DNA of 64,000 bases from an uncultured Bacteroidia bacterium (GCA_903927965.1 CAIYPA010000193.1:17594-81593); one strand, 5' to 3'. Positions 54,870-64,000 are shown, counted from the stretch's first letter. The notes: a model not told the origin generated them from the letters alone. Made by a program: numbers and translations.

Positions 54870-55075
54870 GAAACTGTCATTGCGAACCAAACGTTTGTAA
54901 ATTAAATGTTTTGATTGTGCTTCTAGTCTGGGATTGCCACGGTTTGCATATTATTCTGTTGATTGACAATGTCTTATGTCGCAAACCTCGCAATGACAAG
55001 TCTTATGTTTGTGAGTGCTTATAATATTGATAGTTAGCTTTATCATCCTTTAAAAACTTTGTGCCGTACTCCAGA
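54870..55075 (+). repeat. Dispersed repeat family A, copy 3 (diverged)
   Basis: AACTGTCATTGCGAACCAAACGTTTGTAAATTAAATGTTTTGATTGTGC, GGGATTGCC, CTCGCAATGACAAGTC and CCTTTAAAAACTTTGTGC reproduce the outer blocks of copies 1 and 4 with the middle shortened. The 991-base gap between the rhamnosidase and hsdM holds three repeats and no gene; 55076-55184 shows nothing recognisable. Confidence 0.6.
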
Positions 55076-55184
55076 ATTTTGAAATATCACAGTTGTTTTT
55101 CCCAACCCAACCCTAAAGGGAGTTTTTCTTGGACCTTGATTATCAACAAAATATAACTATATTTTAAAATTGACCTTAATTGTT

Positions 55185-55440
55185 CATAAGAATAGGTCAG
55201 ACGAATCATTTAGGTCAAACTTTCGGAATCGTTTCAATATCCTACCATGGTTTCTTCCCTGAAAGGGAAAAACCATGAATAACCCCGGGTAAGCGGTTCC
55301 GAACAAAAGATCGGTCAAAGCACAAAAGATCTTTGGACCGCGCCACCCGGGGTAAAAGAAGCAATAAGATAACCGTCCGCGATCGATATTTCGGTAAAGA
55401 ACCAATGCCCCTTCGGACGGAACAGAGCGGTAAAAAAAAA
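55185..55440 (-). repeat. Long-hairpin dispersed element, family B, copy 2
   Basis: Reverse complement of this stretch matches 25540-25762 block by block (CCGTCCGAAGGGGCATTGG, GATCGCGGACGGTTATC, ATTGCTTCTTTTACCCCGGGTGGCGCGGTCC, GGAACCGCTTACCCGGGGTTATTCATGG, TTTCAGGGA, GAAACGATTCCGAAA). The hairpin spans 55282-55353. The ORFs over it (55184-55571) are not genes. Confidence 0.8.
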
Positions 55441-55464
55441 GTGGTTGGCACAAATATTATTAGG

Positions 55465-55760
55465 AGGATTTTTCTCCAGAAGCTGTCATTTGGAACCAAA
55501 TATCTGTAAATTAGATTGTTGGAATGTTCAATATGTTTGGTGAAGCAATCCCAAATTTGAAGCACTTTCAAAATATTGTTTTTGGATGGTGCTCCTTAGT
55601 TTGGGATTGCTTTGTCGTGCTGATGATCACCTTTCAAATTTGGATTGTACAGCACTCCGCGCAATGACAGGTCATGAGGAAGAAAGTGCTGTTATGATGT
55701 TTGTGAACTTCCTAAAACTTTAAAAACTTTGTGGCGAAATCCACAATTTTGAAAACTATT
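55465..55760 (+). repeat. Dispersed repeat family A, copy 4 (fullest)
   Basis: Contains GAAGCTGTCATTTGGAACC, AAGCAATCCCAAATTTGAAGCAC, GTGCTCCTTAGTTTGGGATTGC, TCGTGCTGATGATCACCTTTCAAATTTGGATTG, CAGCACTCCGCGCAATGACAGGTC and TAAAAACTTTGTGGCGAAATCC, in the order of copy 1 reversed. The two GGGATTGC-containing blocks form an internal palindrome. Confidence 0.75.
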
Positions 55761-55786
55761 CCAACATATTTTTAAAACCTCTGCAT

Positions 55787-55812
55787 TTTGACGGTTATGA
55801 TTTCTTACTTTG
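55787..55812 (+). promoter_or_regulatory. Candidate promoter for the hsd operon
   Basis: TTTG at 55787 and TTACTTTGC at 55805 resemble the Bacteroidota -33 and -7 elements, 30 bases before the hsdM ATG. The spacer is shorter than the usual 19-22, so the call is weak. Confidence 0.3.
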
Positions 55813-55841
55813 CACGTTTAATTTAAAGGTAGGGATTACTG

Positions 55842-57971
55842 ATGACCAACGAACAACTCAAAAAACTCGAAAACGACCTCTGGGCTTCGGCCAATTCGCT
55901 GCGGGCTTATGGCGGGCTCAAAGCTGCCGACTATGCAGTGCCGGTGCTGGGATTGATTTTCCTCCGTTTTGCCGACAACAAATACACCCTTTACGAACCC
56001 GATATCCTCAAAGAATTCGAAACCGACAAAGGGACAAGGCTCGAAAGGCCCATTGAATCAATCGCTTTGGAAAAGTGCGGGTTTTACCTGCCTGGTTATG
56101 CGCGGTACGATTTCCTGCTCGGCCTGCCCAACGAGGAAAGCATAGCAAAGGCTTTGCGCAAGGCCATGGAAGGGATCGAAGAGTACCAGGACGAAAAGTT
56201 CAAAAACGTATTGCCCAAAGAGGCCTATTTCGACATCGAGAAAAAGAAACCCGACATCCTCCCGCAACTGCTCAAAACCTTTTCCGACATTCCCAAAGAC
56301 GCAAGTGGCGATATTTTCGGAAAGATCTACGAATATTTCCTTGGCGAGTTTGCGATGAGCGAAGGGCAAAAAGGGGGCGAGTTCTTCACGCCAACCTCAA
56401 TCGTGCGGTTTATCGTGGAGGTGATCGAACCGTTTGCCGGAAAAATTTATGACCCTGCCTGTGGTTCAGGTGGAATGTTCGTACAGAGCGCCAAGTTTAT
56501 CAAGGAGGCCAACCACGACCTGAGCGATATTTATGTCTATGGTCAGGAATACATGGGCGAGACTGCCCGTTTGGCCAAGATGAACCTGATGGTAAACAAT
56601 ATACGTGGCGAGATTACCGAGACAAACTCTTACGAGAACGACCCTTACACAAGCCTCGGCAAGTTCGATTTTGTGATGGCCAATCCACCGTTCAACGTGA
56701 AATCGGTGAAGGAGAGCACGGTAAAAAATGACGAGCGTTTTTACAAATATGGCCTGCCAAAGAACAAGGGCAAAAACACCGATGACAGCATTACCGATGC
56801 CAACTACCTGTGGGTCTCGCTGTTTGCCACCTCGCTCAACGAAAAAGGGAGGGCCGGTTTTGTGATGCCCAATTCGGCCTCCGATGCTGGGAACTCTGAA
56901 TACGAAATCCGCAAGAAATTGGTTGACAGCAATATAGTCGATTGCATGGTATCGATGCCATCGAACATGTTTTTTACCGTGACCCTTCCGGCTACGCTTT
57001 GGTTCCTCGACAAGCAAAAAGCTAATACCGACCGGAAGGACAAGATCCTTTTCCTCGATGCCCGCAACACCTATACCCAGGTTGACCGTGCCCACCGCGA
57101 ATGGCGAGAGGAACAGGTCCAGAACCTTGCCGCCATTGTGCGCCTTTACCGTGGCGAAACCGACCGCTACCTGCAGTTGGTGGCGCATTATGCCGGAAAT
57201 GCCACCGACAGTATCATGGAACTTCCTGCTGTTTATGAGGCATTTAAGTTAAAATTGCTAACCTCGCTCGAAAAGCTTGGGCAATATGCAAAAGAAAGCG
57301 GGACTAAACGAAAACCTGACGAACAGAAGGTACTCGACAAAAGCGGGTTGATGCAAAAACTCGGTTCATTGGTAGTTCCGGAATTGGAATTTCCAGTATT
57401 GCATTGGACGACCATCTTAAAGGATTTTGACGATATTACGGAAGCCACCAACGAAGACCTGCTAAGGTTCGAAACCAAACTGGCCGATGATATTGAATCG
57501 CTCAAAGAGCAGGACACCAACCTGAAAATTGCAAAGGACGCGATTTGCGAAATCTGGGCGGAGGCCGATAAAATCTTAAAGCTCAAGGCCGACAAAACAT
57601 GGGCTGAGCTGGAACTCAACAACCTCTCGAAAACCCTTGACGAATTGTACCAGAACTGGAAAACAGCCATTGACAACGTAACCTATTGGCATACAAATAT
57701 AACTTGGTTGCAGAGCCGTTTCCCAGATGCCAAATACGCCGATGTTGTGGGTTTATGCAAAGTGGCTGATAAACAGGAATATGCAGGGGAACAGGATTAT
57801 TCGCTGAATGCAGGGAGATATGTTGGGGTGGAGATTGATGAGGATATATCAAGTTCTGATGATATCAAATTGAAAATAAAATCCTTGCATCTTCGTCTTG
57901 AAGAATTGGACAAAAAATCTTCCATTTTGGAAAAATTGATAAGAGACAATATTAATTCACTTTTGTCATGA
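55842..57971 (+). CDS. hsdM: Type I restriction-modification methyltransferase subunit
   Basis: A 709-aa N6-adenine methyltransferase. N-terminal HsdM_N helices (QLKKLENDLWASANSLRAYGG), SAM motif I YDPACGSGGMFVQSAKFI, motif IV VMANPPFNV, then MPNSASDAGNSEYEIRKKLV. The C-terminal ~230 residues are a charged coiled-coil extension (FETKLADDIESLKEQDTNLKI) that makes it longer than the ~500-aa classical HsdM. It modifies host DNA with HsdS and joins HsdR in restriction. Its stop overlaps hsdS by ATGA. Confidence 0.95.
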   Translation: MTNEQLKKLENDLWASANSLRAYGGLKAADYAVPVLGLIFLRFADNKYTLYEPDILKEFETDKGTRLERPIESIALEKCGFYLPGYARYDFLLGLPNEESIAKALRKAMEGIEEYQDEKFKNVLPKEAYFDIEKKKPDILPQLLKTFSDIPKDASGDIFGKIYEYFLGEFAMSEGQKGGEFFTPTSIVRFIVEVIEPFAGKIYDPACGSGGMFVQSAKFIKEANHDLSDIYVYGQEYMGETARLAKMNLMVNNIRGEITETNSYENDPYTSLGKFDFVMANPPFNVKSVKESTVKNDERFYKYGLPKNKGKNTDDSITDANYLWVSLFATSLNEKGRAGFVMPNSASDAGNSEYEIRKKLVDSNIVDCMVSMPSNMFFTVTLPATLWFLDKQKANTDRKDKILFLDARNTYTQVDRAHREWREEQVQNLAAIVRLYRGETDRYLQLVAHYAGNATDSIMELPAVYEAFKLKLLTSLEKLGQYAKESGTKRKPDEQKVLDKSGLMQKLGSLVVPELEFPVLHWTTILKDFDDITEATNEDLLRFETKLADDIESLKEQDTNLKIAKDAICEIWAEADKILKLKADKTWAELELNNLSKTLDELYQNWKTAIDNVTYWHTNITWLQSRFPDAKYADVVGLCKVADKQEYAGEQDYSLNAGRYVGVEIDEDISSSDDIKLKIKSLHLRLEELDKKSSILEKLIRDNINSLLS

Positions 57972-59134
57972 TGGAAGAAGTACGATTAGATGATTTAATT
58001 ATACTACAAAGAGGTTTCGATATTTCGGAGAAGGAACAAATTACTGGTATAGTGCCGGTTATATCTTCTGGTGGTACTTTGAGTTTCCATAATGAATTTA
58101 AAGTAAAAGGACCAGGAGTTGTTATTGGAAGAAAAGGTACTTTAGGGAAAGTTTACTATACTGCGGAGGATTATTGGCCGCATAGTACCTCTTTATGGGT
58201 CAAAAACTTTAAAGGTAATGACCCAAAATTTATTTATTATCTATTACAAGTACTTCATTTTGAAAAATTTGATGCCGGAGCAGCAAACCCGACATTAAAT
58301 AGAAATCATATTCATCCTTTAAAACTTAAAGTTGTAAAAAAGGAATTCCGAAGCAAAATCGTCTCCATTCTTTCGGCTTACGATGAGCTGATCCAAAACA
58401 ACAAGCAGCGTATCAGGTTATTGGAAGAGATGGCCGAAGAAATTTACAAGGAGTGGTTTGTAAGGATGCGGTTCCCGGGGCACGAAACGGCAAAGTTTGT
58501 GGACGGTTTGCCGGAAGGATGGGAAAAGAAAAAGGTTGAAGATGTTTTCAAGACTTCCTCAGGTGGAACTCCATCAAGGGAGAAAGAATCAGATTATTAT
58601 GGAGGGGATATCGACTGGATTAAAACCGGTGAGTTAAAAGATACCTTTGTATTTGACTCTGATGAAAAAATCACAGATGTTGGGTTGAAAAATTCATCTG
58701 CAAAGATGTTTCCTGCGAACACACTTCTAATGGCAATGTACGGCGTAAATATTGGTCAATTAGGTATTTCCGTAAAGCCAGCTTCAGCAAATCAAGCTGT
58801 TTGTGTGTTTAATCCTCTTAAACCAGAAAAGTATTCATTATATTATTCTTTCTTCTTTTTTAAATCAATTCGTTTTCATCTTTTCAATATTAGTATGGGT
58901 GCTGCACAACAGAATTTAAGTCAGGATTTAATTAAAAAGATAAATTATTTAAGTCCATGTTCTTATATTATCATCAAATACGATTTGATGGTTAAACCGT
59001 TCTTTGAAGAAATACAGATTCTTCAACAGAAAAACCAACTTCTCCAGCAGACTCGTGATTTATTGTTGCCACGGTTGATCAGCGGCAAGTTGAGCGTGGA
59101 GCATTTGGTAGAGGAGGCAATCCCGAAGGGATGA
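57968..59134 (+). CDS. hsdS: Type I restriction-modification specificity subunit
   Basis: A 388-aa protein with two target-recognition domains (about residues 1-150 and 180-350), each followed by a conserved helix: LSAYDELIQNNKQRIRLLEEMAEEIYKEWF in the middle and LQQKNQLLQQTRDLLLPRLISGKL at the end. It sets the bipartite DNA recognition site. TRD2 opens with the typical PEGWEKKKVEDVFKTSSGGTPSREKESDYYGG. The base composition of both TRD regions is more AT-rich than hsdM and hsdR, common for swapped specificity domains. Confidence 0.94.
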   Translation: MMEEVRLDDLIILQRGFDISEKEQITGIVPVISSGGTLSFHNEFKVKGPGVVIGRKGTLGKVYYTAEDYWPHSTSLWVKNFKGNDPKFIYYLLQVLHFEKFDAGAANPTLNRNHIHPLKLKVVKKEFRSKIVSILSAYDELIQNNKQRIRLLEEMAEEIYKEWFVRMRFPGHETAKFVDGLPEGWEKKKVEDVFKTSSGGTPSREKESDYYGGDIDWIKTGELKDTFVFDSDEKITDVGLKNSSAKMFPANTLLMAMYGVNIGQLGISVKPASANQAVCVFNPLKPEKYSLYYSFFFFKSIRFHLFNISMGAAQQNLSQDLIKKINYLSPCSYIIIKYDLMVKPFFEEIQILQQKNQLLQQTRDLLLPRLISGKLSVEHLVEEAIPKG

Positions 59135-59260
59135 AATGATTATAGCGATGATATGATTATGGCGTGGAATTCAATTTATTACAACGAAAAACCCCGAAGT
59201 GGGTGACATGTTTGCGATAATTTAATTTGTGTGTATTCTACCCAAAAACGCTGAAACCAT

Positions 59261-59395
59261 AATAAGGGAATAAGGTTGGCCTGTTGTTGTATTTGCTTGG
59301 TTACTAAGGTTTTTTCAGAAAAATAAGGTTTTAAAAAATGTTATTTCAATGCCAAAAAATCTTATTTTAAACACTTTAACCTTAGTAACTCAAAA
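59261..59395 (+). repeat. MITE-like element, family C, copy lacking the right terminus
   Basis: AATAAGGGAATAAGGTT is followed by GGTTACTAAGGTTTTTT, AAATAAGGTTTTAAAAAA, then AAAAAATCTTATTTT and AACCTTAGTAACT, which pair in nested order. The right terminal repeat is missing. It sits in the 350-base gap between hsdS and the DUF1016 gene. Confidence 0.7.
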
Positions 59396-59484
59396 TTGTT
59401 TCTAATCTATTGTATGTGTGATAATTGGTTTTACCTTTACTGAAAATTTGACATTCTCTCATAATAAACTTTACAATATCCATT

Positions 59485-60504
59485 ATGAGCAATATAGATA
59501 AAAATGCAGCTCCATTGGTATTGGAATTGAAGCAACTTATTGAAAAAAGTCGCCAGCAAATTGCTATTGCTATTAATTCGGAAATTACAATTTTATACTG
59601 GAATATTGGTAAACATATTTTTCAGTTCACAAACGAAAGGGCTGAATATGGAAAAGAGATTTTGCCGACACTGTCGGCAAAATTAGTCATTGAGTTTGGC
59701 AAAGGCTTTAGTACAAGGAACTTAGCCAATATGTTGAAAATTTATGAATTTTATCCCGACGAAAACATTTTGCAGACACTGTCTGCAAAATTGAGCTGGA
59801 GCCATTTTGTCGAATTATTAAGTGTCAAAGATCCCTTGCATCGTGAGTTCTATGGCACGCTTTGCAGCTTGGAAAAATGGGGAGTCAGACAATTGCGGAA
59901 AAATATCGATTCGATGTTGTACTTTCGCTCTGCTATCGCTTCCCATCCTGATGAAATCATAAAAAATGAACTTCAACAGCTTGGTAATAATGTGAATATA
60001 AATCCTGATCTAGTTTTTAAAAACACTTATGTTTTAGATTTTCTGAATCTTCCCGGGCGATATTCAGAAAGTGAATTGGAACAGGCACTAATTGATAATT
60101 TACAAGCCTTTATACTTGAATTGGGTGTTGGATTTGCATTTGTTGAACGACAAAAACGAATTTCAATCGACGCTATCGATTATCATTTGGACCTTCTCTT
60201 TTACCACCGAAAACTCAAACGTTTGGTAGCCATCGATTTGAAACTTGGAAAATTCAAGCCCAAGCACAAAGCCCAGATGGAACTCTACCTGCGTTGGCTC
60301 CAAAAACACGAAATGCAGCCTGGCGAAGATGTCCCTATTGGCTTGTTACTTTGCAGCGAAGGAAATACCGAACACATCGAACTGCTAATGCTTGACCAAC
60401 AGGAAATTAAGGTTGCACAATACCTCACAGAATTGCCATCGAAACAGTGGTTTGCCGATAAACTGCGCAGGGCAATGGAAATTGCAAAAATGAACACTAA
60501 ATAA
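59485..60504 (+). CDS. DUF1016/YhcG-type PDDEXK nuclease family protein
   Basis: A 339-aa protein. The N-terminal DUF1016 domain (LIEKSRQQIAIAINSEITILYWNIGKHI, GKGFSTRNLANMLKIYEFYP, LSWSHFVELLSVKDPLHREFY) is followed by the C-terminal nuclease-fold part FVERQKRISIDAIDYHLDLLFYHRKLKRLVAIDLKLGKFKPKHKAQMELYLRWL, with the Asp and D-L-K residues of a PD-(D/E)XK site. Family members are often found inside type I RM loci or as single genes; the role is debated. Here it lies between hsdS and hsdR and ends 6 bases before the hsdR ATG. Confidence 0.92.
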   Translation: MSNIDKNAAPLVLELKQLIEKSRQQIAIAINSEITILYWNIGKHIFQFTNERAEYGKEILPTLSAKLVIEFGKGFSTRNLANMLKIYEFYPDENILQTLSAKLSWSHFVELLSVKDPLHREFYGTLCSLEKWGVRQLRKNIDSMLYFRSAIASHPDEIIKNELQQLGNNVNINPDLVFKNTYVLDFLNLPGRYSESELEQALIDNLQAFILELGVGFAFVERQKRISIDAIDYHLDLLFYHRKLKRLVAIDLKLGKFKPKHKAQMELYLRWLQKHEMQPGEDVPIGLLLCSEGNTEHIELLMLDQQEIKVAQYLTELPSKQWFADKLRRAMEIAKMNTK

Positions 60505-60510
60505 TTGATT

Positions 60511-63500
60511 ATGGCCTACCTGAACGAATCGCACATCGAACTTGCCGACATTGCTTACTTTACCGAAAAATTGGGATATTCCCATATCAACGCCTGGGAA
60601 AAACAGATCCTCGGACGGAAAAGCCTTAAAGAGGTGGTCCTTACCGACCGGCTAAAACACCAATTGCAGCAACTCAACAACCACCTTCCAGAACATTGCA
60701 TCGAAACTGCCATTGGCGAACTGACAAAAAGCCGGGCAACGATGTTGCCGGTTTTGGCCAACAAGGAAGTTTATGGGTTGATCAAAAACGGGGTGCAGGT
60801 ATCGTACAAGAATATTCACGGCAGGGAAGAGAACGATTATGTGAGGATCATCGATTTCAGTCCGGCCAACGACAACGATTTTTTGGTCGTGACGCAGTTG
60901 AGCATCGAATACCAGCTTACCCAAAATATTACGAGGCGTCCAGATATGCTATTGTATATCAATGGATTGCCATTGGTGATGATCGAATTGAAGAATGCCA
61001 CCGAAAAGGTAAAAACAGGGTACGACAAAAACCTCAAAGATTACCAGCGCGATATCCCCCAATTGTTCTGGTACAACCTGTTCGTCTGCATCTCGAACGG
61101 CATCCAAACGCGTGTTGGCAGTTTCAATGCGCCGTGGGACCATTTTTTCTCGTGGTTGAAACTGAAGGACACCTCTATCACCCACGACCAGCTTACAAAA
61201 GACGAGATCGAAAAGGAGAGCGAACGGACAGGAGAACACCTTAGCCTAAAGATTTTTGGCGAAGGTCTTTGTCAAAAAGACAAACTGATCGATTACTTCG
61301 AAAACTTTGTGCTGTACCACCGCAACAAGGTCAAGATCATTGCCAAGAACCATCAGTTCCTGGGCGTGAACAATTCCATTGTGGCACTTCAGAACAAGGA
61401 GGGCAATAAAGGGAAACTCGGCGTTTTCTGGCACACACAGGGATCGGGGAAATCGTATTCGATGATCTTTTTCTCCAAAAAGGTACACCGCAAGCTGACC
61501 GGCAACTGGTCGTTTCTGATCATCACCGACCGGAAGGATCTCGATAGCCAGATTTACAGGAACTTCCTGGAGACCGAAACCATTGTCGAAACCAAGGACC
61601 AGAAAGAGAACTATTTCAGGCCAGCCGATAAAGAGAAATTAAAGGAATATCTGCAGTCGAACAGGTCTTTCGTGTTCTCATTGATCTTTAAATTCGGGAT
61701 CGAAACCGGCAAGACCTTCCAGCAGCTCACCGACCGGAACGACTGGATTGTGATCGTGGATGAAGCGCACCGCACGCAATACAAAAGCCTGGCCGAAAAT
61801 ATGCGGATCGGCCTGCCAAATGCCCAGTACATCGCTTTTACAGGCACGCCCCTGTTGCGCAGCGAACTCACCAAAGATTGGTTTGGCCCGTATGTTTCGG
61901 AATACGACTTTGCCCAAAGCATCGAAGATGGCGCAACGGTCCCGATCTATTACAAGAAAAGCGTTCCTAGGGTGGAGCAGGTCAACCCCGATCTGGTGGG
62001 TGAAGCAGCTGAAATTTTGGAAAACGAAAACCTTACAGAAGAACAGAAGGAGAAGCTGAACAAGGAATATTCGACGCTACTTCAGGTTGTGAGGCGCGAC
62101 GACAGGCTCGAAGAGATCGCGAAACACATTGTCAGCCATTTCCCCTACCGGTTGGATGTCCTCGATGAAGAGAAGTACCGGAGGCCCATGAAGGCAATGG
62201 TCATCAGCATCGACAAGTTTACAGCGGTCAGGATGTTCGACAAAGTGCAATACCACCTCAAGGAAGAGATCAAGGAACTCCGGAAAAAGATTAAAGTTGA
62301 AAAGAATCCTGAAATCAAGGCACGGCACGAAAGGGCGATCCTGTTTATGCAGGAGACCCGTATGGCGGTGGTCATCAGTCAGGAAGGTGGCGACAAGGAC
62401 GAAGAAAAAGTCTTTGCCGATGCCGGGCTAAACATCAGGCCGCACAGGGAGTTGATCGACCGGCCTGATGAAGATGGGCGCAACATTGAAGACTATTTCA
62501 AGGACCCAAACAATACCTACAGGATCGTTTTTGTAACGGCCATGTGGATGACCGGTTTTGATGCGCCCTCTGTATCAACATTATACCTCGATAAGCCACT
62601 TCAGAACCACACCTTGATGCAAACCATTGCCAGGGCGAACAGGGTGATCGAAGGGAAGAAAAACGGGTTGGTTGTCGATTATTTTGGCGTTTTCAGGAAC
62701 CTTAAAATTGCGTTGGCCGCTTACGCGGAAGGGACAAAAGGGAAAGGGAAGAAAGCAGAGGAAGGCGGCGATGGTGGTGACGAGTATCCTGCAAAGGAAT
62801 TCGAAGAGCTGTTTTTATTGCTCGACGAGGTCATTCTTGAGGCAAAGGGCTACTTCCAAAATTTGGGCGCCGATATGGACAAAATCCTGAACCTGGGCGA
62901 AAAAGGGTTCAAGGACATTGAACTGTTCCAGGAATATGCCAACCTGATCCTTGCCAAAGACGAATACAAGAAGCAGTTGGGGCTGTATGTGAATACCATT
63001 GTGTCACTTTATGATTCGGCCACACCCGAGGTTTATGACCGTCCGGGCTATAAAAGGAACCGCGATGTTTTTCAATACCTTCGCGATGTTGTTGACCGCA
63101 ATGTTGACCGTGACGATGCTGTAGATAGGGCAAGAAAGAAAATCGACGAATTGCTCGATACCAGCATTTTAGGCAAAGGTGACCTGCACGAAGAGCAAAA
63201 AAACAGGTATTCGATTGAAACGTGGAAGCAAATCGACCTGAGCAAACTCGATTTTGCCGTTCTAAGAAAAGAGTTCCCAAACAAGGAACACAAGAACATT
63301 CAGTTTGCCGACCTCAGGGAATTGCTGGAAATCAAGCTCAATCAAATGCTTGCGCAGAACAAGACGAGGGGCAGTTTTCTTGTAAATTTTCAAAAGATTA
63401 TCGACGATTACAATTCGGGGAGTATATCCATCGATGAAGCTTATGAAGAGTTGTTAAGAAGGGCCGAGGCAATGGACGAAGAAGCGCGGAGAGCTGCAAA

Positions 63501-63819
63501 AAACGAAATGACGGAGCCTGAGCAGGAGCTTTTCGACCTCCTCAAAAAAGACAAACTGACCAAAGAGGAGGAGAAAAGTGTAAGGCTTGCCGCCCATGCC
63601 TTGTTGGAGAGACTTTTTGACGCGAAAAACAAGATCCTGATCCAGGAGTGGTGGAAAGAGAAATCCACACAGGAAAAAGTAAAAAGGGAGATCCAACTCG
63701 TTCTTGATAATTTATTGCCAAAAGATAGTTACGATATGAATCTCTTTTCACAGAAGGTGGATGTCACCTTTCAGCATTTTTTCGAGTTGGCCCAGGTAGG
63801 AAAAGGGGTGGCGGCGTAG
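60511..63819 (+). CDS. hsdR: Type I restriction endonuclease subunit R
   Basis: A 1102-aa motor/nuclease. The N-terminal nuclease has RRPDMLLYINGLPLVMIELKNA (Asp and E-x-K of the PD-(D/E)XK fold). The SF2 translocase has Walker A FWHTQGSGKSYSMIFF, Walker B VIVDEAHRTQY, FTGTPLLRSE, and late motif QTIARANRVIEGKKNGLVVDYFG. A helical C-terminal region follows (KTRGSFLVNFQKIIDDY). It cleaves unmodified DNA at a distance from the HsdS site. The TTG start in the track is replaced by ATG 60511. It follows the YhcG-type gene and shares its transcript. Confidence 0.96.
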   Translation: MAYLNESHIELADIAYFTEKLGYSHINAWEKQILGRKSLKEVVLTDRLKHQLQQLNNHLPEHCIETAIGELTKSRATMLPVLANKEVYGLIKNGVQVSYKNIHGREENDYVRIIDFSPANDNDFLVVTQLSIEYQLTQNITRRPDMLLYINGLPLVMIELKNATEKVKTGYDKNLKDYQRDIPQLFWYNLFVCISNGIQTRVGSFNAPWDHFFSWLKLKDTSITHDQLTKDEIEKESERTGEHLSLKIFGEGLCQKDKLIDYFENFVLYHRNKVKIIAKNHQFLGVNNSIVALQNKEGNKGKLGVFWHTQGSGKSYSMIFFSKKVHRKLTGNWSFLIITDRKDLDSQIYRNFLETETIVETKDQKENYFRPADKEKLKEYLQSNRSFVFSLIFKFGIETGKTFQQLTDRNDWIVIVDEAHRTQYKSLAENMRIGLPNAQYIAFTGTPLLRSELTKDWFGPYVSEYDFAQSIEDGATVPIYYKKSVPRVEQVNPDLVGEAAEILENENLTEEQKEKLNKEYSTLLQVVRRDDRLEEIAKHIVSHFPYRLDVLDEEKYRRPMKAMVISIDKFTAVRMFDKVQYHLKEEIKELRKKIKVEKNPEIKARHERAILFMQETRMAVVISQEGGDKDEEKVFADAGLNIRPHRELIDRPDEDGRNIEDYFKDPNNTYRIVFVTAMWMTGFDAPSVSTLYLDKPLQNHTLMQTIARANRVIEGKKNGLVVDYFGVFRNLKIALAAYAEGTKGKGKKAEEGGDGGDEYPAKEFEELFLLLDEVILEAKGYFQNLGADMDKILNLGEKGFKDIELFQEYANLILAKDEYKKQLGLYVNTIVSLYDSATPEVYDRPGYKRNRDVFQYLRDVVDRNVDRDDAVDRARKKIDELLDTSILGKGDLHEEQKNRYSIETWKQIDLSKLDFAVLRKEFPNKEHKNIQFADLRELLEIKLNQMLAQNKTRGSFLVNFQKIIDDYNSGSISIDEAYEELLRRAEAMDEEARRAAKNEMTEPEQELFDLLKKDKLTKEEEKSVRLAAHALLERLFDAKNKILIQEWWKEKSTQEKVKREIQLVLDNLLPKDSYDMNLFSQKVDVTFQHFFELAQVGKGVAA

Positions 63820-63951
63820 TGGAAAATCTGATTGGAAATATTATTTGCAACAGTTATTTAAATAACTAATGTTTCGCACTTGATCTCAGGTTTTAACAGT
63901 CAATCGATTGAAAAAATTGTCTAATTTTAAGATACAGATTATCAAGGCTAT

Positions 63952-64000
63952 ATGTTTTCCATTTTTATTTATGCCGCTTCGTCTATCTCTGAGAAATTTA
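63952..64000 (+). CDS. Possible start of a gene running off the right edge
   Basis: ATG at 63952 opens MFSIFIYAASSISEKF and stays open for 16 codons to the window end. Too short to name; listed only because it could be the next gene on the plus strand, 130 bases after hsdR. Confidence 0.25.
   Translation, partial: MFSIFIYAASSISEKF

Noticed and set aside
55184-55571. Overlapping ORFs of 89 and 109 aa
   Set aside because: They are readings of the family B hairpin element and family A repeat, not genes.
56466-57188. 240-aa minus-strand ORF
   Set aside because: Antisense shadow of hsdM.
57968-59134. Phase-variable hsdS by inversion
   Set aside because: No second hsdS, inverted TRD copy or recombinase gene is visible.
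63454-63751. Minus-strand ORFs inside hsdR
   Set aside because: Shadows of the plus-strand coding sequence.

Overview
This window comes from a member of the Bacteroidota. The evidence is a PorE-like OmpA lipoprotein of the type IX secretion family, several lipoproteins with Bacteroidota-style lipoboxes, candidate TAnnTTTG promoter boxes, weak or absent Shine-Dalgarno sequences, and family-restricted proteins (a DUF6913-like protein, a CWC Cys-rich protein, a DUF4465 lipoprotein). Placement near Marinilabiliales/Prolixibacteraceae-type environmental Bacteroidales is an inference from gene style only. No rRNA, tRNA, CRISPR array, prophage or intact insertion sequence was seen.

Layout. 1-1600: the start of an RND efflux pump gene and its periplasmic adaptor. 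1600-5040: a 59-aa winged-helix-like protein, aroC, an FKBP/SlyD-like isomerase with a Cys/Gly tail, and a cobalamin riboswitch leading into two translationally coupled genes (CWC protein and DUF4465 lipoprotein). 5156-8938: ligA, a DUF6913-like protein, dapA and an orphan antitoxin-like gene. 8968-14110: an esterase-like hydrolase, a DUF2339-like membrane protein, and a three-gene respiratory electron-transfer module (tetraheme cytochrome c, 4x[4Fe-4S] protein, NrfD-type quinol subunit) with no catalytic partner in view. 14631-22656: purL, then a convergent pair of a GT4 glycosyltransferase fused to an alpha/alpha-toroid domain and a GH130 domain fused to a response-regulator receiver. 22657-25855: repeat-rich DNA around a PD-(D/E)XK (Rpn-type) nuclease and a DMT transporter. 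25856-37312: an rRNA m5C methyltransferase, an odd repeat-plus-degenerate-GH16 protein, and a cluster of PAS histidine kinases, one split by an in-frame TGA. 37372-42269: AGE-family epimerase, cyclophilin, PorE-like protein, HEPN/MNT pair. 42296-42652: a dinD remnant beside a MITE-like palindromic element.

42693-50384 (minus strand) is the most interesting region: ferredoxin-like protein, radical SAM protein, DUF116-polyprenyl synthase fusion, alpha/alpha-toroid prenyltransferase-like protein, class II terpene cyclase with an intact DVDDT motif, and a CobW-type GTPase. Read together they look like a compact isoprenoid/terpenoid biosynthetic locus with redox and radical tailoring that I cannot match to a characterised pathway.

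50679-54850 carries a TolB-like beta-propeller protein and a GH78 alpha-L-rhamnosidase. 55842-63819 is a type I restriction-modification operon (hsdM, hsdS, hsdR) with a DUF1016/YhcG-type nuclease gene between hsdS and hsdR. Intergenic DNA throughout holds at least three dispersed repeat families (a MITE-like palindrome, a ~270-bp repeat, a ~220-bp long-hairpin element) plus a hairpin array and several short tandem repeats.
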